The position numbers and the translations under genes are program-made. The notes beneath the pieces are model-generated. The model had not been told where the DNA came from, searched no databases, and saw nothing but the letters and a program-made list of their open reading frames with translations. Below, one piece after another: positions 21,389-34,537 of a DNA stretch of 64,000 nt. Numbering within the stretch: position 1 is the first letter of the stretch; the number at the start of each line of letters is the position of its first letter. The DNA comes from Euglena gracilis (Eukaryota > Euglenida > Euglenophyceae > Euglenales), in the NCBI GenBank assembly GCA_039621445.1, contig CP154954.1, positions 1,550,001 to 1,614,000 of the forward strand, in the 5' to 3' direction.

Positions 21389-24300
21389 TTAATTTTTAAA
21401 ACCAGTACCTGCGGGAATAATATTTCCTAAAACTAAATTTTCTTTTAACCCAGATAACCAATCAGCTCTTCCTTGTAAAGCAGCTTTTGTTAAAACTCTA
21501 GTAGTTTCTTGAAAACTCGCTTGAGCTATAAAACTTTGACTAGATAGAGAAAAACGAGTCAATCCCATAATTATAGGCTCATAAACAATACTATTTACTA
21601 GTCTTTTATTTAATACCTCTACTAAATTAAGATCTAAAAAATCCCCTACCATAAAGCTAGAATCACCTGGATTAGTAACAATCACTTTTGACGTTATTTG
21701 TTTAACAATAAGTTCAATATGTTTATCCGCTATTTTGACACCCTGAGATTTATAAACAGTCTGAACACCATCTATTAAATATTTTTGTATTACCTCAAAA
21801 CTTTTTCGCGCAGCTACAAGATTCTCATAATCATCTAAAAAAGTAAAAAAAGACTCCGTCAATATATCATGAGGGTTATTTATTATTTCTTTTAACGAAG
21901 AAGTCATTCGAGCTTCTAACAATTTTTCTACTTTAGGCAATCCTTGAACTATATCATAAGTTTTTTCTCGGACAAAATTAACGCGATATAATAATTGGTT
22001 CTTTCTTATAAAAGGTTTATCTTCTATTCTCATCAATGTATCATCATTAGTCGAAAAAGGCATTACTTTTCGAAAAATCGAAAACTCTTTTCTTTCTTGT
22101 ATTATTTGAGAAGAATGAAGAAGCTTAAAATTACTAATTATTTGACCCGTTTTAAGAAAACATCCAATTTTAAAATTACCAAAAATACGCTTTTGTTTTT
22201 TAAGATTTCGAAGCATTATAACCTTATCTTGATCAAGTATACATGTAATAATATGTGAACTTCTTTTTTTTAAAACTTTCGATTTATCAACTAAACTATT
22301 AACGTTCCTAATGTTAATAAATAATTTACCAAATTTACGAGGAAAAAGTTCTTTCTTCCTGTTAACAAATAATTCTTTTTTATGAACATTTGTAGTAGGA
22401 CAAATTAATTTATTTTTAAAAGAAAATTTCTTTGTCAAATGAAAAAATAAAGAAGTAAAACTCATAATAATAGAACTTATTATCCAAAATATTTTTCCAA
22501 ATTGCTTCGAATTAATTTGAGGGAAAAAGATTTGACCAGAAATTTTTGCCTTAACATCTCGAATTTCCTCAATACCAAAAACGTCATTTTTCAAGTTAGA
22601 ATTTACAGATTCTCCTATTATTTGCTTATCAAATATTTTTCTTCCTGGCTTAACATATAAAAGCGTACTAGAAGGTAAAAACATAATAGATTTACTAACG
22701 TCATTTTCGTAAATCACAATTTTTTTTTCTTGCAAAGTTAAAAAAGCTTTTTCCTTAAATTTATTATAAACTCTTCTTAACCCTGTAGTTAAAGTTGACC
22801 TATAAAAATCACTTTTACGAAGTCATACTTGATATATTATATCATACGACTACTCAATTATAATTGTGATTAATTTAATGGCTAATACTTCATATTTATT
22901 TTATAATTGCGATCTATAAATTTAAATACTAATAATAAACATCCCCTAACCCCAAACTAATTTTAATCGTTCCTTCTATTTTAAAACATCGTTTTTTAGA
23001 ACATGTTTTATCAAATAAAGTTTAAAATTATAAATTTTATTAGAAAAACCATTTATTCTCACTCTATTTACTAAAAAAATACGTAACAAAATATAAACAA
23101 CATTTTGTTTATCTATTCTGCAAAATTGATTTCAATTATAAAAAAATAAACTTACAATATAAATCAATTTAAAAAACTTTAAGTTACTATCTATAACAAG
23201 TAATAAATATAAAAATTGTAATACAATAACAAAGACAATTAGTCTAAAATAGAAAGTTTAATTCTGCCATTAAATATTGTAAAATTAAAAACGATACACA
23301 CTTCAAATCGTACCATATTTTTCCATTTAAAGGAGATGTTATAACTTCTTTTGCCTTTGCAGAAAAAACACCACCCGTATGAAAAGTTCGCATTGTTAAT
23401 TGCGTACCAGGCTCACCTATTGATTGAGCAGCTAAAATTCCTACACATTCACCAAGTTCTACCATTTTGCCACAGGCTAAATTCCAACCATAGCATATTT
23501 GGCATATGCCTTCCATTAATACACAATTAAAAGGTGTACGAATATAAACCTCGGGAAAATTAATAATTTTTTTAAACGTATAGACTGAAAGTTAATATTT
23601 AATAAAAATATTTCTCATTCGAAACCGAGCATGAAAATTCTTTTTCACTCGGCTACCTAAAAATCATAAACTTTTTATGATATTTAAGAAATATATCAGC
23701 ATATGCCGGTGATTACACCTACTACTTTTCATAGAGTATTTTAAACGTTTTTATAACATCGTTCAGACCTTTTGCTTCATATTCCATCCTTATAAATAAA
23801 AATTCAATTCGTTTATACCATAACTACTATACATAAAAGGTATGTTTTAAAATGGCTCCTAATATAACTCCCCCTTAATTTTCAATAACAAAGTGTAATA
23901 AAATATTATAAAAAAAGTTGAAGCTTTTTAGTTTCTTAATTTTCTGTAAACCATATAAAATTACTATTTCAAATACTTTTAATACTTTGAAATTTTAATC
24001 CTGTTTTTTTATTCTAATAAAAAGGAAATTATGTTTAATAACAATGATCTGTATATTATTAGAATTTCGCTAATTTTAAAGTATAATAATCTTAGATAAA
24101 AATTAATATAAAAGAATTTGCCACATTCCTTAAATTTTAAAATTTTTGTAGCTCGAACCACACATTACAAATATCTTGACCAGCACTAACTAAAATATCA
24201 CCTGTTTTGGCATTAACAATAGTTTTTGCTAATACTCTACCAATTAATTTTTCCTTCAAAAACTTTAGTTCTTCTTTATCTTGGTTTTGTAGTAATACGC

Positions 24301-24976
24301 ACGTATTATATTTTGTAAAACAATCCGACCTTTTTACAATTAAGTTTTGTGCTGTATAAATCATTCGTCTAGTTAAATACCCAGCATTAGCTGTTTTTAA
24401 AGCAGTATCAATTAAGCCTTTTCTAGCACCGTAACAAGAAACAAAATATTCAGTAATATTTAAACCTTCTTTAAAATTAGTTTTTATTGGAAAAGGAATT
24501 ACATTACCCTGAGAATCGGACATTAGTCCTCGCATACCTATCAATTGTTTCACCTGTGTAATACTACCCCTTGCACCTGACAAAGTCATAGAATACAAAG
24601 GATTCAAAAAGTCGGATTGTCTCAAATTATTAATAGATTCTTTCTTCAAATTTTCATTAACGACATTCCAAATATCCCTTTCTTCATCCAAAACATTAAT
24701 GAAATTTATCATACCATTTTTATATCGATTTCTCGTTTTAAATAAAATTTTTTCAGAACTTTTAACCAAATTTGCTTTTGAAGAAGGAATTTTAAGATCT
24801 CCAAGTCCTAATGATAATCCAGTGGTTGTTGCATAGGTAAAACCAAAATTTTTCATTTTATCCAATAACTCTTTTGTTCGGATACTACCATAATTTGACA
24901 AAAACCAGCTAATTAAATTTCTAATTTCATTTTTATCAAAAACTCTATTAAAACATACTATATTTCCGAAATTCAT
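21389..24976 (-). CDS. rpoC2: RNA polymerase beta'' subunit, copy B (complete)
   Basis: The best full copy of the gene for the C-terminal part of the split beta' subunit of plastid RNA polymerase. Minus-strand exons are 24164-24976 (271 codons, starting [20 protein letters not shown]), about 23302-23585 and 21389-22787. Spliced they give 831 aa in one frame, about the length expected in Euglena. Intron 1 is phase 0 and starts GTGTG; intron 2 is phase 2, starts GTGTG and ends AAC. Exon 2 has the GICQICYGW and [18 protein letters not shown] blocks; exon 3 has a variable insert, then LVEVLNKRL and the [16 protein letters not shown] motif. No rpoC1 precedes it in this assembly. Confidence 0.96.
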
Positions 24977-25505
24977 AATTAAAATAATAATTTAACAAAC
25001 TTATTGAAATAAATCAATAAAATAATAAACTTTAAAACTACTTAGCTCATACAAAAAATTAAAGTATTTATAGAAATTCTTTAATCATATCATCAAAAAA
25101 AATTCTCCCTATAGTGGTGCGAATATTATTGTTTTTAAAATAAACCATATTTTTGAAATAAAAGAAAATTTTCAAAATCTACAACTCTAAAATCAATTAT
25201 AAAATTTATTAAAAAAAAAAAATACTAAAATTTTAACTTAAAAAGTAATGTAAAAAATTTATTTAATAAACTACAAAAAAGTAAAAATTTTCCAATATTT
25301 TAATTACAATATTTCAAACAAAAAAAACTAACTTTTTTACCATCCTTTTTTTTTTAATTCTTATTTTACTATTCTTTAAAATATTAGGAAATTTTTGACA
25401 AATTAACCAAACAAATGTTTGAATCAATATTTCACCTTTATGATAAGCACTTTTAACCTTCTCAATATTAGCATAAATTTTTATTAATTAATTTGAAAAA
25501 TATTA

Positions 25506-27914
25506 TTTTTTCTTTTATTTTATTTTTATATTATAACTTGTAACGTGATAATTTAGTATAATTTATTAGTTATGATATTGTAAATTTTATACGTTTTTTT
25601 GTAAAAAAATTTTCTTATTTAATTTTGTATTTAAAAGGTGGAGAAAAATATTTTTGTTTTTTTGAACAAAGAAAACCCGTGTTATACTTGTGAATTTTTA
25701 ATTGTTCCCAAAATCCTGTTTTCTGTGGAAATTGAAAAAAATAATTAGAAGGGTATTGACTAATAAAACTTTTCTCTTTATTTGAAAATTTCAACTTTTT
25801 GTATAAATAATATTTTTATACAGTAGGGAAACACTAAATTTTTTATATCCAAAGAACTTTTTACAAATTATGTTTTGTTGAATTATTTTATTTTTAATTT
25901 GTTTTCTAGAATGTAATTAAACAACTTATTTTGTAATTCATATTTTTTAAAAAGGACAGAAGGCGTTGTTGGGGATATTTTTTATTATTTTAGCTACAAA
26001 AATTATATAATTTATTTTTATTTAAGTTTTATTTATAATTTGTTTATTTTAAAAGGATTTATGTTTTAATTTGAATCAATCTCTCTTTTCATTTTTTTTA
26101 TTTTTTTTTTAATTGTTTAAAATAGGCCTATTTTTTATTATTTTTAAAATATTAATCTGTCTAAACAAAATTTAAGTGGGACAAACTGACATCTTTTTGA
26201 GATTTTTTAAAAATTTTGTTTAGAAATAATTGATATAATATTTGTTTTTTTTTATTTATTATTTTTATTTTTTTATAATTTAGTTAAACAATGTGATTTT
26301 TTTTTTTTATTTTTTTTTTTTTTTTTTAAATATAAGAATAAGGTAATTGTAATTGTTTTTTTTTTTTCTTTAAAATTTATTTTATTAATAGGGAATTTTT
26401 TAATAACTTTTTGGCATAATTAAATTTTTGAAAATATGGTTTGAAAAAAAATTTATAAATTAGCATTGTTTTTTGCTTTTTTTACAAACTAACTACAGCC
26501 ATTTTCATGATTTTTTTTTATTTATGGACTTTATCTAGAAAATTTTAGAAAAATTGCTTTGGTAATTATTTACTTTAAATTTTTTTCCTAAAATTTTTAA
26601 TATTTTTATTAGTTATTTTTTATTTAAAGTATTAAATTGCTTTATGTTAATTTTGAATATTATCTTTACGTTTAGTTTTTAAATTATATTTTTTTTTTTT
26701 TAATTTTATATTACTTTTAATTATTTAAATTTTAAAACATGTTTTTTTATTTTATTTTATTGAATTATTTTTTTAAATTTTACAAAATTTTTATTTAGTC
26801 ATAATTTGGAAAAATTTTATTTTTTACTTAAAAATCTTTATGATTTTAATTTATAGTTTGTATAGATTTAGAAGCTTTTTTTTTTTATACTTTTTTTTTG
26901 TCCTTAATCTTTTTAAAAAAGAAAAGAAATTATTTTTATTTATTAATATTTTAAGTAAAAGTTGATCATTTTAAATAATTATATTTAGAGAATCTGAAAA
27001 TTTTGTTTTTTTTATTTTATATTTTAATATGATTTTTTTAAATTTTCAAAATTTTGTAAACAAGAATTATTATTATCTAATAAATCTATTTGAATTTTTT
27101 AAAAAAAATATCGGAGATAAACTTTGTGAAAAACAGTTTAATTGTTATTTTTTTTGATTATATATTTTCAAATTCTTTTGAAGAAAATACTTATGTTTTG
27201 TTTTTTTTAGAATTTTTGTAGTTTATCTATAATTTTTATTTTTTTGAATATTTTAAAAATTTTTATTTTTTGTTTATTCTTTAAAAAAACATTTTTAAAT
27301 ATTTGGAATTTATTGTATTCTTGGTTTAAATTATTTGCAAATTTTTATTTTATATTGTTGGATATTATTATTAAAATTATTTTTTTGTTTGTTTGTTTTT
27401 ATTTATATTTTATAATTTTAAATATTTATTGAATATTTTTTTTTTTTTTTTTGAATTTTTTTTTTGTCCTTTTTTATAAAATTTATTTTTTTTTTTTGAA
27501 AAAAGTTTATTTACGCGAGCAATCTTTATTTTAATGTATTAGTTCTTAATTGTGTTGTGCTAAAATTTCTTTCTTTTGATTTTATTTTTTATAAATTTTT
27601 TAAATTTTTTTTAAATTTTTAGTACATCTTTTATATAATATTTTTTTTACTTTATTTATTTTTTTTATTTTTTTAGGTATTCAAGAAGGTTATTTAGAAA
27701 TGTATTTTATTAAAGTTTTTTAGTTTTGTAATCATTTTCTTTTTATCTTGTTTTACTTTTCGAAGATTTTTAAATTTTAGTAATTCTTTATTTAATTCGA
27801 GTATTTATAAAAAATCTATTTAATGTAATTTTATAAGGTTACGTTGAAGGTTTATTAAGTGTTTTCTTTTAAACATTTTGTTTGGATTCTATATTAATTT
27901 AAATATTTAATCTT
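25506..27914. other. AT-rich spacer between the inverted arms, no gene seen
   Basis: About 2.4 kb dominated by T and A homopolymers, with rare G/C clusters such as GGTGGAG at about 25,640 and CCCGTG at about 25,677. No conserved plastid protein, tRNA or intron domain V is recognisable. The 62-codon frame at 27244-27432 is only F/I/L/K and reflects composition. rpoC1 would normally be expected upstream of rpoC2, but I see no trace of it here. Confidence 0.7.
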
Positions 27915-28449
27915 GATTTTATTTTTAAAAAAAACTAATGGTAAAAGTTTTTATCAAAATTTTTATATGTTATTTATTAAATTGTACTTATTTATTTGGA
28001 TTTTTAAAAAATTTAATTTAATTATTTTAAAAAAAAATAAAAATTTAAAAGATTAAAAGTGCTTATTAAGTTAATATTGATTCAAACATTTTTTGTTTGT
28101 CAAAAATTTCCTAATATTTAAAATATTAAAAAGGATGGTAAATTGTTTTTTTTTTTTATATTAAATAAATTTTACTTTTTTAGTTTAAATAAATTTTTTA
28201 CATTACTTTTTAAGTTAAAATTTTAGTATTTTTTTTTTTTTTTTTTTTTTATAATTTATTTTATATTTTTATATTTTTAAAATTTTTTTTTATTTTAAAA
28301 ATATTTTTTATTTTAAAAAATATTCGCGCCACTATAGGGAGAATTTTTTTGATATATAAAGAATTTCTATAAACTTTAATTTTTTTGTATTAAGTAGTTT
28401 AAAGTTTTTATTTTATGATTTTTTAATGATTTGTTAAATTATTATTTTT

Positions 28450-31400
28450 ATGAATTTCGGAAATATTATGTTTTAATAGAGTTTTTGATAAAAATGAAAT
28501 TAGAAATTTAATTAGCTGGTTTTTGTCAAATTATGGTAGTATCCGAACAAAAGAGTTATTGGATAAAATGAAAAATTTTGGTTTTACCTATGCAACAACC
28601 ACTGGATTATCATTAGGACTTGGAGATCTTAAAATTCCTTCTTCAAAAGCAAATTTGGTTAAAAGTTCTGAAAAAATTTTATTTAAAACGAGAAATCGAT
28701 ATAAAAATGGTATGATAAATTTCATTAATGTTTTGGATGAAGAAAGGGATATTTGGAATGTCGTTAATGAAAATTTGAAGAAAGAATCTATTAATAATTT
28801 GAGACAATCCGACTTTTTGAATCCTTTGTATTCTATGACTTTGTCAGGTGCAAGGGGTAGTATTACACAGGTGAAACAATTGATAGGTATGCGAGGACTA
28901 ATGTCCGATTCTCAGGGTAATGTAATTCCTTTTCCAATAAAAACTAATTTTAAAGAAGGTTTAAATATTACTGAATATTTTGTTTCTTGTTACGGTGCTA
29001 GAAAAGGCTTAATTGATACTGCTTTAAAAACAGCTAATGCTGGGTATTTAACTAGACGAATGATTTATACAGCACAAAACTTAATTGTAAAAAGGTCGGA
29101 TTGTTTTACAAAATATAATACGTGCGTATTACTACAAAACCAAGATAAAGAAGAACTAAAGTTTTTGAAGGAAAAATTAATTGGTAGAGTATTAGCAAAA
29201 ACTATTGTTAATGCCAAAACAGGTGATATTTTAGTTAGTGCTGGTCAAGATATTTGTAATGTGTGGTTCGAGCTACAAAAATTTTAAAATTTAAGGAATG
29301 TGGCAAATTCTTTTATATTAATTTTTATCTAAGATTATTATACTTTAAAATTAGCGAAATTCTAATAATATACAGATCATTGTTATTAAACATAATTTCC
29401 TTTTTATTAGAATAAAAAAACAGGATTAAAATTTCAAAGTATTAAAAGTATTTGAAATAGTAATTTTATATGGTTTACAGAAAATTAAGAAACTAAAAAG
29501 CTTCAACTTTTTTTATAATATTTTATTACACTTTGTTATTGAAAATTAAGGGGGAGTTATATTAGGAGCCATTTTAAAACATACCTTTTATGTATAGTAG
29601 TTATGGTATAAACGAATTGAATTTTTATTTATAAGGATGGAATATGAAGCAAAAGGTCTGAACGATGTTATAAAAACGTTTAAAATACTCTATGAAAAGT
29701 AGTAGGTGTAATCACCGGCATATGCTGATATATTTCTTAAATATCATAAAAAGTTTATGATTTTTAGGTAGCCGAGTGAAAAAGAATTTTCATGCTCGGT
29801 TTCGAATGAGAAATATTTTTATTAAATATTAACTTTCAGTCTATACGTTTAAAAAAATTATTAATTTTCCCGAGGTTTATATTCGTACACCTTTTAATTG
29901 TGTATTAATGGAAGGCATATGCCAAATATGCTATGGTTGGAATTTAGCCTGTGGCAAAATGGTAGAACTTGGTGAATGTGTAGGAATTTTAGCTGCTCAA
30001 TCAATAGGTGAGCCTGGTACGCAATTAACAATGCGAACTTTTCATACGGGTGGTGTTTTTTCTGCAAAGGCAAAAGAAGTTATAACATCTCCTTTAAATG
30101 GAAAAATATGGTACGATTTGAAGTGTGTATCGTTTTTAATTTTACAATATTTAATGGCAGAATTAAACTTTCTATTTTAGACTAATTGTCTTTGTTATTG
30201 TATTACAATTTTTATATTTATTACTTGTTATAGATAGTAACTTAAAGTTTTTTAAATTGATTTATATTGTAAGTTTATTTTTTATAATTGAAATCAATTT
30301 TGCAGAATAGATAAACAAAATGTTGTTTATATTTTGTTACGTATTTTTTTAGTAAATAGAGTGAGAATAAATGGTTTTTCTAATAAAATTTATAATTTTA
30401 AACTTTATTTGATAAAACATGTTCTAAAAAACGATGTTTTAAAATAGAAGGAACGATTAAAATTAGTTTGGGGTTAGGGGATGTTTATTATTAGTATTTA
30501 AATTTATAGATCGCAATTATAAAATAAATATGAAGTATTAGCCATTAAATTAATCACAATTATAATTGAGTAGTCGTATGATATAATATATCAAGTATGA
30601 CTTCGTAAAAGTGATTTTTATAGGTCAACTTTAACTACAGGGTTAAGAAGAGTTTATAATAAATTTAAGGAAAAAGCTTTTTTAACTTTGCAAGAAAAAA
30701 AAATTGTGATTTACGAAAATGACGTTAGTAAATCTATTATGTTTTTACCTTCTAGTACGCTTTTATATGTTAAGCCAGGAAGAAAAATATTTGATAAGCA
30801 AATAATAGGAGAATCTGTAAATTCTAACTTGAAAAATGACGTTTTTGGTATTGAGGAAATTCGAGATGTTAAGGCAAAAATTTCTGGTCAAATCTTTTTC
30901 CCTCAAATTAATTCGAAGCAATTTGGAAAAATATTTTGGATAATAAGTTCTATTATTATGAGTTTTACTTCTTTATTTTTTCATTTGACAAAGAAATTTT
31001 CTTTTAAAAATAAATTAATTTGTCCTACTACAAATGTTCATAAAAAAGAATTATTTGTTAACAGGAAGAAAGAACTTTTTCCTCGTAAATTTGGTAAATT
31101 ATTTATTAACATTAGGAACGTTAATAGTTTAGTTGATAAATCGAAAGTTTTAAAAAAAAGAAGTTCACATATTATTACATGTATACTTGATCAAGATAAG
31201 GTTATAATGCTTCGAAATCTTAAAAAACAAAAGCGTATTTTTGGTAATTTTAAAATTGGATGTTTTCTTAAAACGGGTCAAATAATTAGTAATTTTAAGC
31301 TTCTTCATTCTTCTCAAATAATACAAGAAAGAAAAGAGTTTTCGATTTTTCGAAAAGTAATGCCTTTTTCGACTAATGATGATACATTGATGAGAATAGA

Positions 31401-32034
31401 AGATAAACCTTTTATAAGAAAGAACCAATTATTATATCGCGTTAATTTTGTCCGAGAAAAAACTTATGATATAGTTCAAGGATTGCCTAAAGTAGAAAAA
31501 TTGTTAGAAGCTCGAATGACTTCTTCGTTAAAAGAAATAATAAATAACCCTCATGATATATTGACGGAGTCTTTTTTTACTTTTTTAGATGATTATGAGA
31601 ATCTTGTAGCTGCGCGAAAAAGTTTTGAGGTAATACAAAAATATTTAATAGATGGTGTTCAGACTGTTTATAAATCTCAGGGTGTCAAAATAGCGGATAA
31701 ACATATTGAACTTATTGTTAAACAAATAACGTCAAAAGTGATTGTTACTAATCCAGGTGATTCTAGCTTTATGGTAGGGGATTTTTTAGATCTTAATTTA
31801 GTAGAGGTATTAAATAAAAGACTAGTAAATAGTATTGTTTATGAGCCTATAATTATGGGATTGACTCGTTTTTCTCTATCTAGTCAAAGTTTTATAGCTC
31901 AAGCGAGTTTTCAAGAAACTACTAGAGTTTTAACAAAAGCTGCTTTACAAGGAAGAGCTGATTGGTTATCTGGGTTAAAAGAAAATTTAGTTTTAGGAAA
32001 TATTATTCCCGCAGGTACTGGTTTTAAAAATTAA
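28450..32034 (+). CDS. rpoC2: RNA polymerase beta'' subunit, copy C
   Basis: Same exon plan as copy B: exon 1 28450-29260, exon 2 about 29839-30122, exon 3 30636-32034. Relative to copy B, two bases are missing around codon 6 (AATATTATG instead of AATATAGTATG), so the true N-terminus is out of frame and the open part begins around 28,523. Everything from there to the stop agrees with copy B. Because the break falls where the inverted arm starts to lose identity, it is probably a consensus error. Confidence 0.93.
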
Positions 32035-32064
32035 TTAGCAAAATTTACTATAATTTGAGTAACT

Positions 32065-32137
32065 GGGGGTATAGCTCAGTTGGTAGAGCGTCTGCCTTAC
32101 AAGCAGAATGTCAGCGGTTCGAATCCGTTTGCCCTCA
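32065..32137 (+). tRNA. trnV-UAC: tRNA-Val (UAC), copy C
   Basis: A 73-nt cloverleaf, anticodon loop CTTACAA. Confidence 0.95.
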
Positions 32138-32153
32138 AAGGTTATTTACTTTA

Positions 32154-32225
32154 TCCTTAATAGCTCAGTGGTAGAGCAATCGGCTGTTAACCGATCGGTC
32201 GTAGGTTCGAATCCTACTTAAGGAG
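32154..32225 (+). tRNA. trnN-GUU: tRNA-Asn (GUU), copy C
   Basis: A 72-nt cloverleaf, anticodon loop CTGTTAA. Confidence 0.95.
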
Positions 32226-32228
32226 TAA

Positions 32229-32302
32229 GGGCTTGTAGCTCAGTGGACTAGAGCACGTGGCTACGAACTACGGAGTCAGGGGTTCGAATCCCTTCTTGCC
32301 CG
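32229..32302 (+). tRNA. trnR-ACG: tRNA-Arg (ACG), copy C
   Basis: A 74-nt cloverleaf, anticodon loop CTACGAA, 3 nt after trnN. Confidence 0.94.
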
Positions 32303-32347
32303 ATTGATTAGTAATTTCGTTATTTTTTATGATCATTTAATTTTTAA

Positions 32348-32431
32348 TACAGGCAGAGAGACTCGAACTCTCACATCATAAAGACACAGGAACCTAAATC
32401 CTGCGCGTCTACCAAATTCCGCCATGCCTGC
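32348..32431 (-). tRNA. trnL-UAG: tRNA-Leu (UAG), copy C
   Basis: An 84-nt class II tRNA, anticodon loop TTTAGGT on the minus strand. Confidence 0.94.
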
Positions 32432-32502
32432 TTTATCAATATTAATAAATGTTAATATTGTTTTTTATTTATTTTAAAACGTGTTAAATAAATTTTGTTA
32501 TT

Positions 32503-33098
32503 TTATATTCTACGTCTCTTGCTAGGTCGACATCCATTATGTGGTAAGGGAGTGACATCTCTTATGCAACTTATGCGTAGACCTAAACTTTGTACGCATT
32601 TTAAAGCTGTTTCTCGTCCGGTTCCAGGTCCACTAATGTTTATCTCAACTTTTTGAAGTCCTTGTTCTATAGCTTTCTTAACGGCAATTGCAGTAGTTGT
32701 CTTTGTAGCTAACGGTGTAGCCTTTTTCGAGCTTTTAAAACCGCATGCTCCTGAAGATGACCAAGCGATTACATTTCCTTTTGGATCACTTACCGAAACT
32801 AAGAATTTAATTAGATGTATTTTCTATTATTTAATATAAAGGAAAATTTTTTTTAGTTTTATTGTGATGATTTTTTGTATAATTTTTTTAATATTAAATC
32901 GCTTCATTATTATAAGTTGTTTTTTTAAGATATTGATTTTTAAATGCTTTTTTTTAAAGATAAAAATTATAATAACTTTATATTACATTATATACTATTA
33001 ATTTTTGATTGCATGTAAGTTTAATCCCATAATATGGACAATTCCTTTTGGAAATTTTTTTTTTGTTATTTTGATTATTTTTTTTTTTGTTTTATCAT
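32503..33098 (-). CDS. rps11: Ribosomal protein S11, copy C, exon 1 out of frame
   Basis: The structure is as in copy B (exon 1 at about 33,030-33,098, exon 2 at 32503 to about 32,807). The long A run in exon 1 (on the coding strand) has 11 A here and 12 in copy B, so exon 1 reaches a stop after about nine codons. The rest of the gene is identical. A homopolymer length error is the simplest explanation; copy B has the sensible frame ending PKGIVHI. Confidence 0.88.
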
Positions 33099-33221
33099 TT
33101 TTTTATAAATAAATATTTCTTTTTAAGAACAAAATTTGCAAAAAGCATGATTTCCTTGAGTTTTTAATATTTATTTCATTTTTTATATTATTCACAATTT
33201 TCCCTATAAATTAATTTATAA

Positions 33222-33839
33222 TTAGACCTTGCGTGAATAGAATTCGATTACTAAAAGTTCATTAACTATTAACGATATCGCTTTTCTATTGATTAAACCA
33301 ATAATTTTTGCTTCTAAGTTTTTTTTGTTAAGAGATAAATGTGGTGGTATTAATAGTAATTCTTTAGATTCTATGTTTTTTTGTATGACATTTTCTGATA
33401 CAGTACTTTTTTTAGGTTTTATAATACTTTTTGGTTGGCAAATAAAACTAGGTATATTGATAACTTTGTCATCTACACAAATGTGACCATGATTTATTAG
33501 TTGTTTTGCAGCCATTATTGTAGGTGCAAAACCTATTCGATGTACAATATTATCTAATCTCATTTCCAAAAAAGTTAGCAAAAATCTTCCGGATGATCCT
33601 TTTTTTTTCCTAGATTTTTTTACATAATTTAGAAGTTGTCTTTCGGTTATTCCGTAGTTAAATCGCAGTTTTTGTTTTTCTTTTAATCTTATGTTATATT
33701 TTGATATTTTTTTTTTCCTTTTAAAGGATGTTGCTGGTTGCCCTGGGGATTTTCTTTTCTTTGATGTTTTATTTGTAAGACTTGGAAGTTTTCCTATTCT
33801 ACGAACTATTCGCAATCGTGGTCCTCTATATCTTGACAT
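33222..33839 (-). CDS. rps4: Ribosomal protein S4, copy C
   Basis: A 205-aa frame identical to copy B, intronless, starting MSRYRGPRLRIVRRIGK and ending VIEFYSRKV. It binds 16S rRNA and nucleates the small subunit. It lies upstream of rps11 on the same strand with a 123-bp spacer, so the two may share a transcript ending with trnL-UAG. Confidence 0.97.
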   Translation of the reverse strand: MSRYRGPRLRIVRRIGKLPSLTNKTSKKRKSPGQPATSFKRKKKISKYNIRLKEKQKLRFNYGITERQLLNYVKKSRKKKGSSGRFLLTFLEMRLDNIVHRIGFAPTIMAAKQLINHGHICVDDKVINIPSFICQPKSIIKPKKSTVSENVIQKNIESKELLLIPPHLSLNKKNLEAKIIGLINRKAISLIVNELLVIEFYSRKV

Positions 33840-33915
33840 AGTTTTATCTATATTTTTTTTGATCTTAAATAACTTTTTCTATGTTAATTGTTTTTGTTGT
33901 TTAACATCTAATTGC

Positions 33916-33997
33916 GAGTTGTTGCCCGAGTGGTTAATGGGGGCGGATTGTAAATCCGCTAGTTCATCTTTCGCTGGTTCGAATCCAGCACGACTCA
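33916..33997 (+). tRNA. trnY-GUA: tRNA-Tyr (GUA), copy C
   Basis: An 82-nt class II tRNA, anticodon loop TTGTAAA; the clean form of the damaged copy at 8707-8790. It is divergent from rps4. Confidence 0.95.
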
Positions 33998-34061
33998 AAA
34001 TATTTTTATATTTAATCAGACAGTTTTCGAGTTATAATAAATTTTTATTATATTTTTTATA

Positions 34062-34134
34062 GGTGGGTGTAGCCAAGTGGTAAGGCAAAGGACTGTGACT
34101 CCTTCATTCGCGGGTTCGATCCCCGTCATTCACC
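34062..34134 (+). tRNA. trnH-GUG: tRNA-His (GUG), copy C
   Basis: Carries the extra 5' G facing C73. Anticodon loop CTGTGAC. Confidence 0.95.
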
Positions 34135-34149
34135 ATCTATTAATTTTTA

Positions 34150-34221
34150 GGCTCAGTAGCTCAGAGGTAGAGCAGGGGATTCATAAGCCCTTGGTCACAG
34201 GTTCAAATCTTGTCTGAGCCA
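34150..34221 (+). tRNA. trnM-CAU: tRNA-Met (CAU), copy C
   Basis: Anticodon loop TTCATAA with a fully paired acceptor, suggesting the elongator form. Ile-CAU (lysidine) remains possible. Confidence 0.86.
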
Positions 34222-34225
34222 AACT

Positions 34226-34298
34226 GCGCTTTTAGTTCAATTGGTAGAACGTAGGTCTCCAAAACCTGATGTAGTAGGTTCGAATCCTACAGAGCGCG
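34226..34298 (+). tRNA. trnW-CCA: tRNA-Trp (CCA), copy C
   Basis: A 73-nt cloverleaf, anticodon loop CTCCAAA. Confidence 0.95.
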
Positions 34299-34325
34299 TT
34301 TATTTTTTTTCTTTATCTTAAATTT

Positions 34326-34398
34326 GCCCCCATCGTCTAGAGGCCTAGGACATCTCCCTTTCACGGAGGCAACGGGGATTCGAATTCCCCTGGGGGTA
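34326..34398 (+). tRNA. trnE-UUC: tRNA-Glu (UUC), copy C
   Basis: A 73-nt cloverleaf, anticodon loop CTTTCAC. Confidence 0.95.
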
Positions 34399-34404
34399 AT
34401 TTAT

Positions 34405-34477
34405 GCGGGTATAGCTCAGTTGGTAGAGCGTGGTCCTTCCAAGTCCAATGTCGCGTGTTCGAATCACGTTACCCGCT
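34405..34477 (+). tRNA. trnG-UCC: tRNA-Gly (UCC), copy C
   Basis: A 73-nt cloverleaf, anticodon loop CTTCCAA. It lies 60 bp before psbB. Confidence 0.95.
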
Positions 34478-34537
34478 TTTAACTTTTTGTCTTTATAGAA
34501 AGTTAATTTTTAATTTTTATGATATTTTTAATATACT

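Larger units (their letters stand above)
16857..25505 (-). repeat. Large inverted repeat, copy B (left arm)
   Basis: The reverse complement of copy C about 27,915-36,565. Coordinates of matching points sum to about 53,422-53,424, so the centre of symmetry is near 26,712. Identity is essentially complete through psbB, the tRNA clusters, rps4, rps11 and rpoC2. It declines upstream of rpoC2 (25,000-25,505), where only interrupted matches remain. It contains no rRNA genes, unlike ordinary chloroplast inverted repeats. Confidence 0.9.

Noticed and set aside
27244-27432. 62-codon hydrophobic frame in the AT spacer
   Set aside because: Composed almost only of F, I, L and K as expected from T/A-rich DNA; no start signal.
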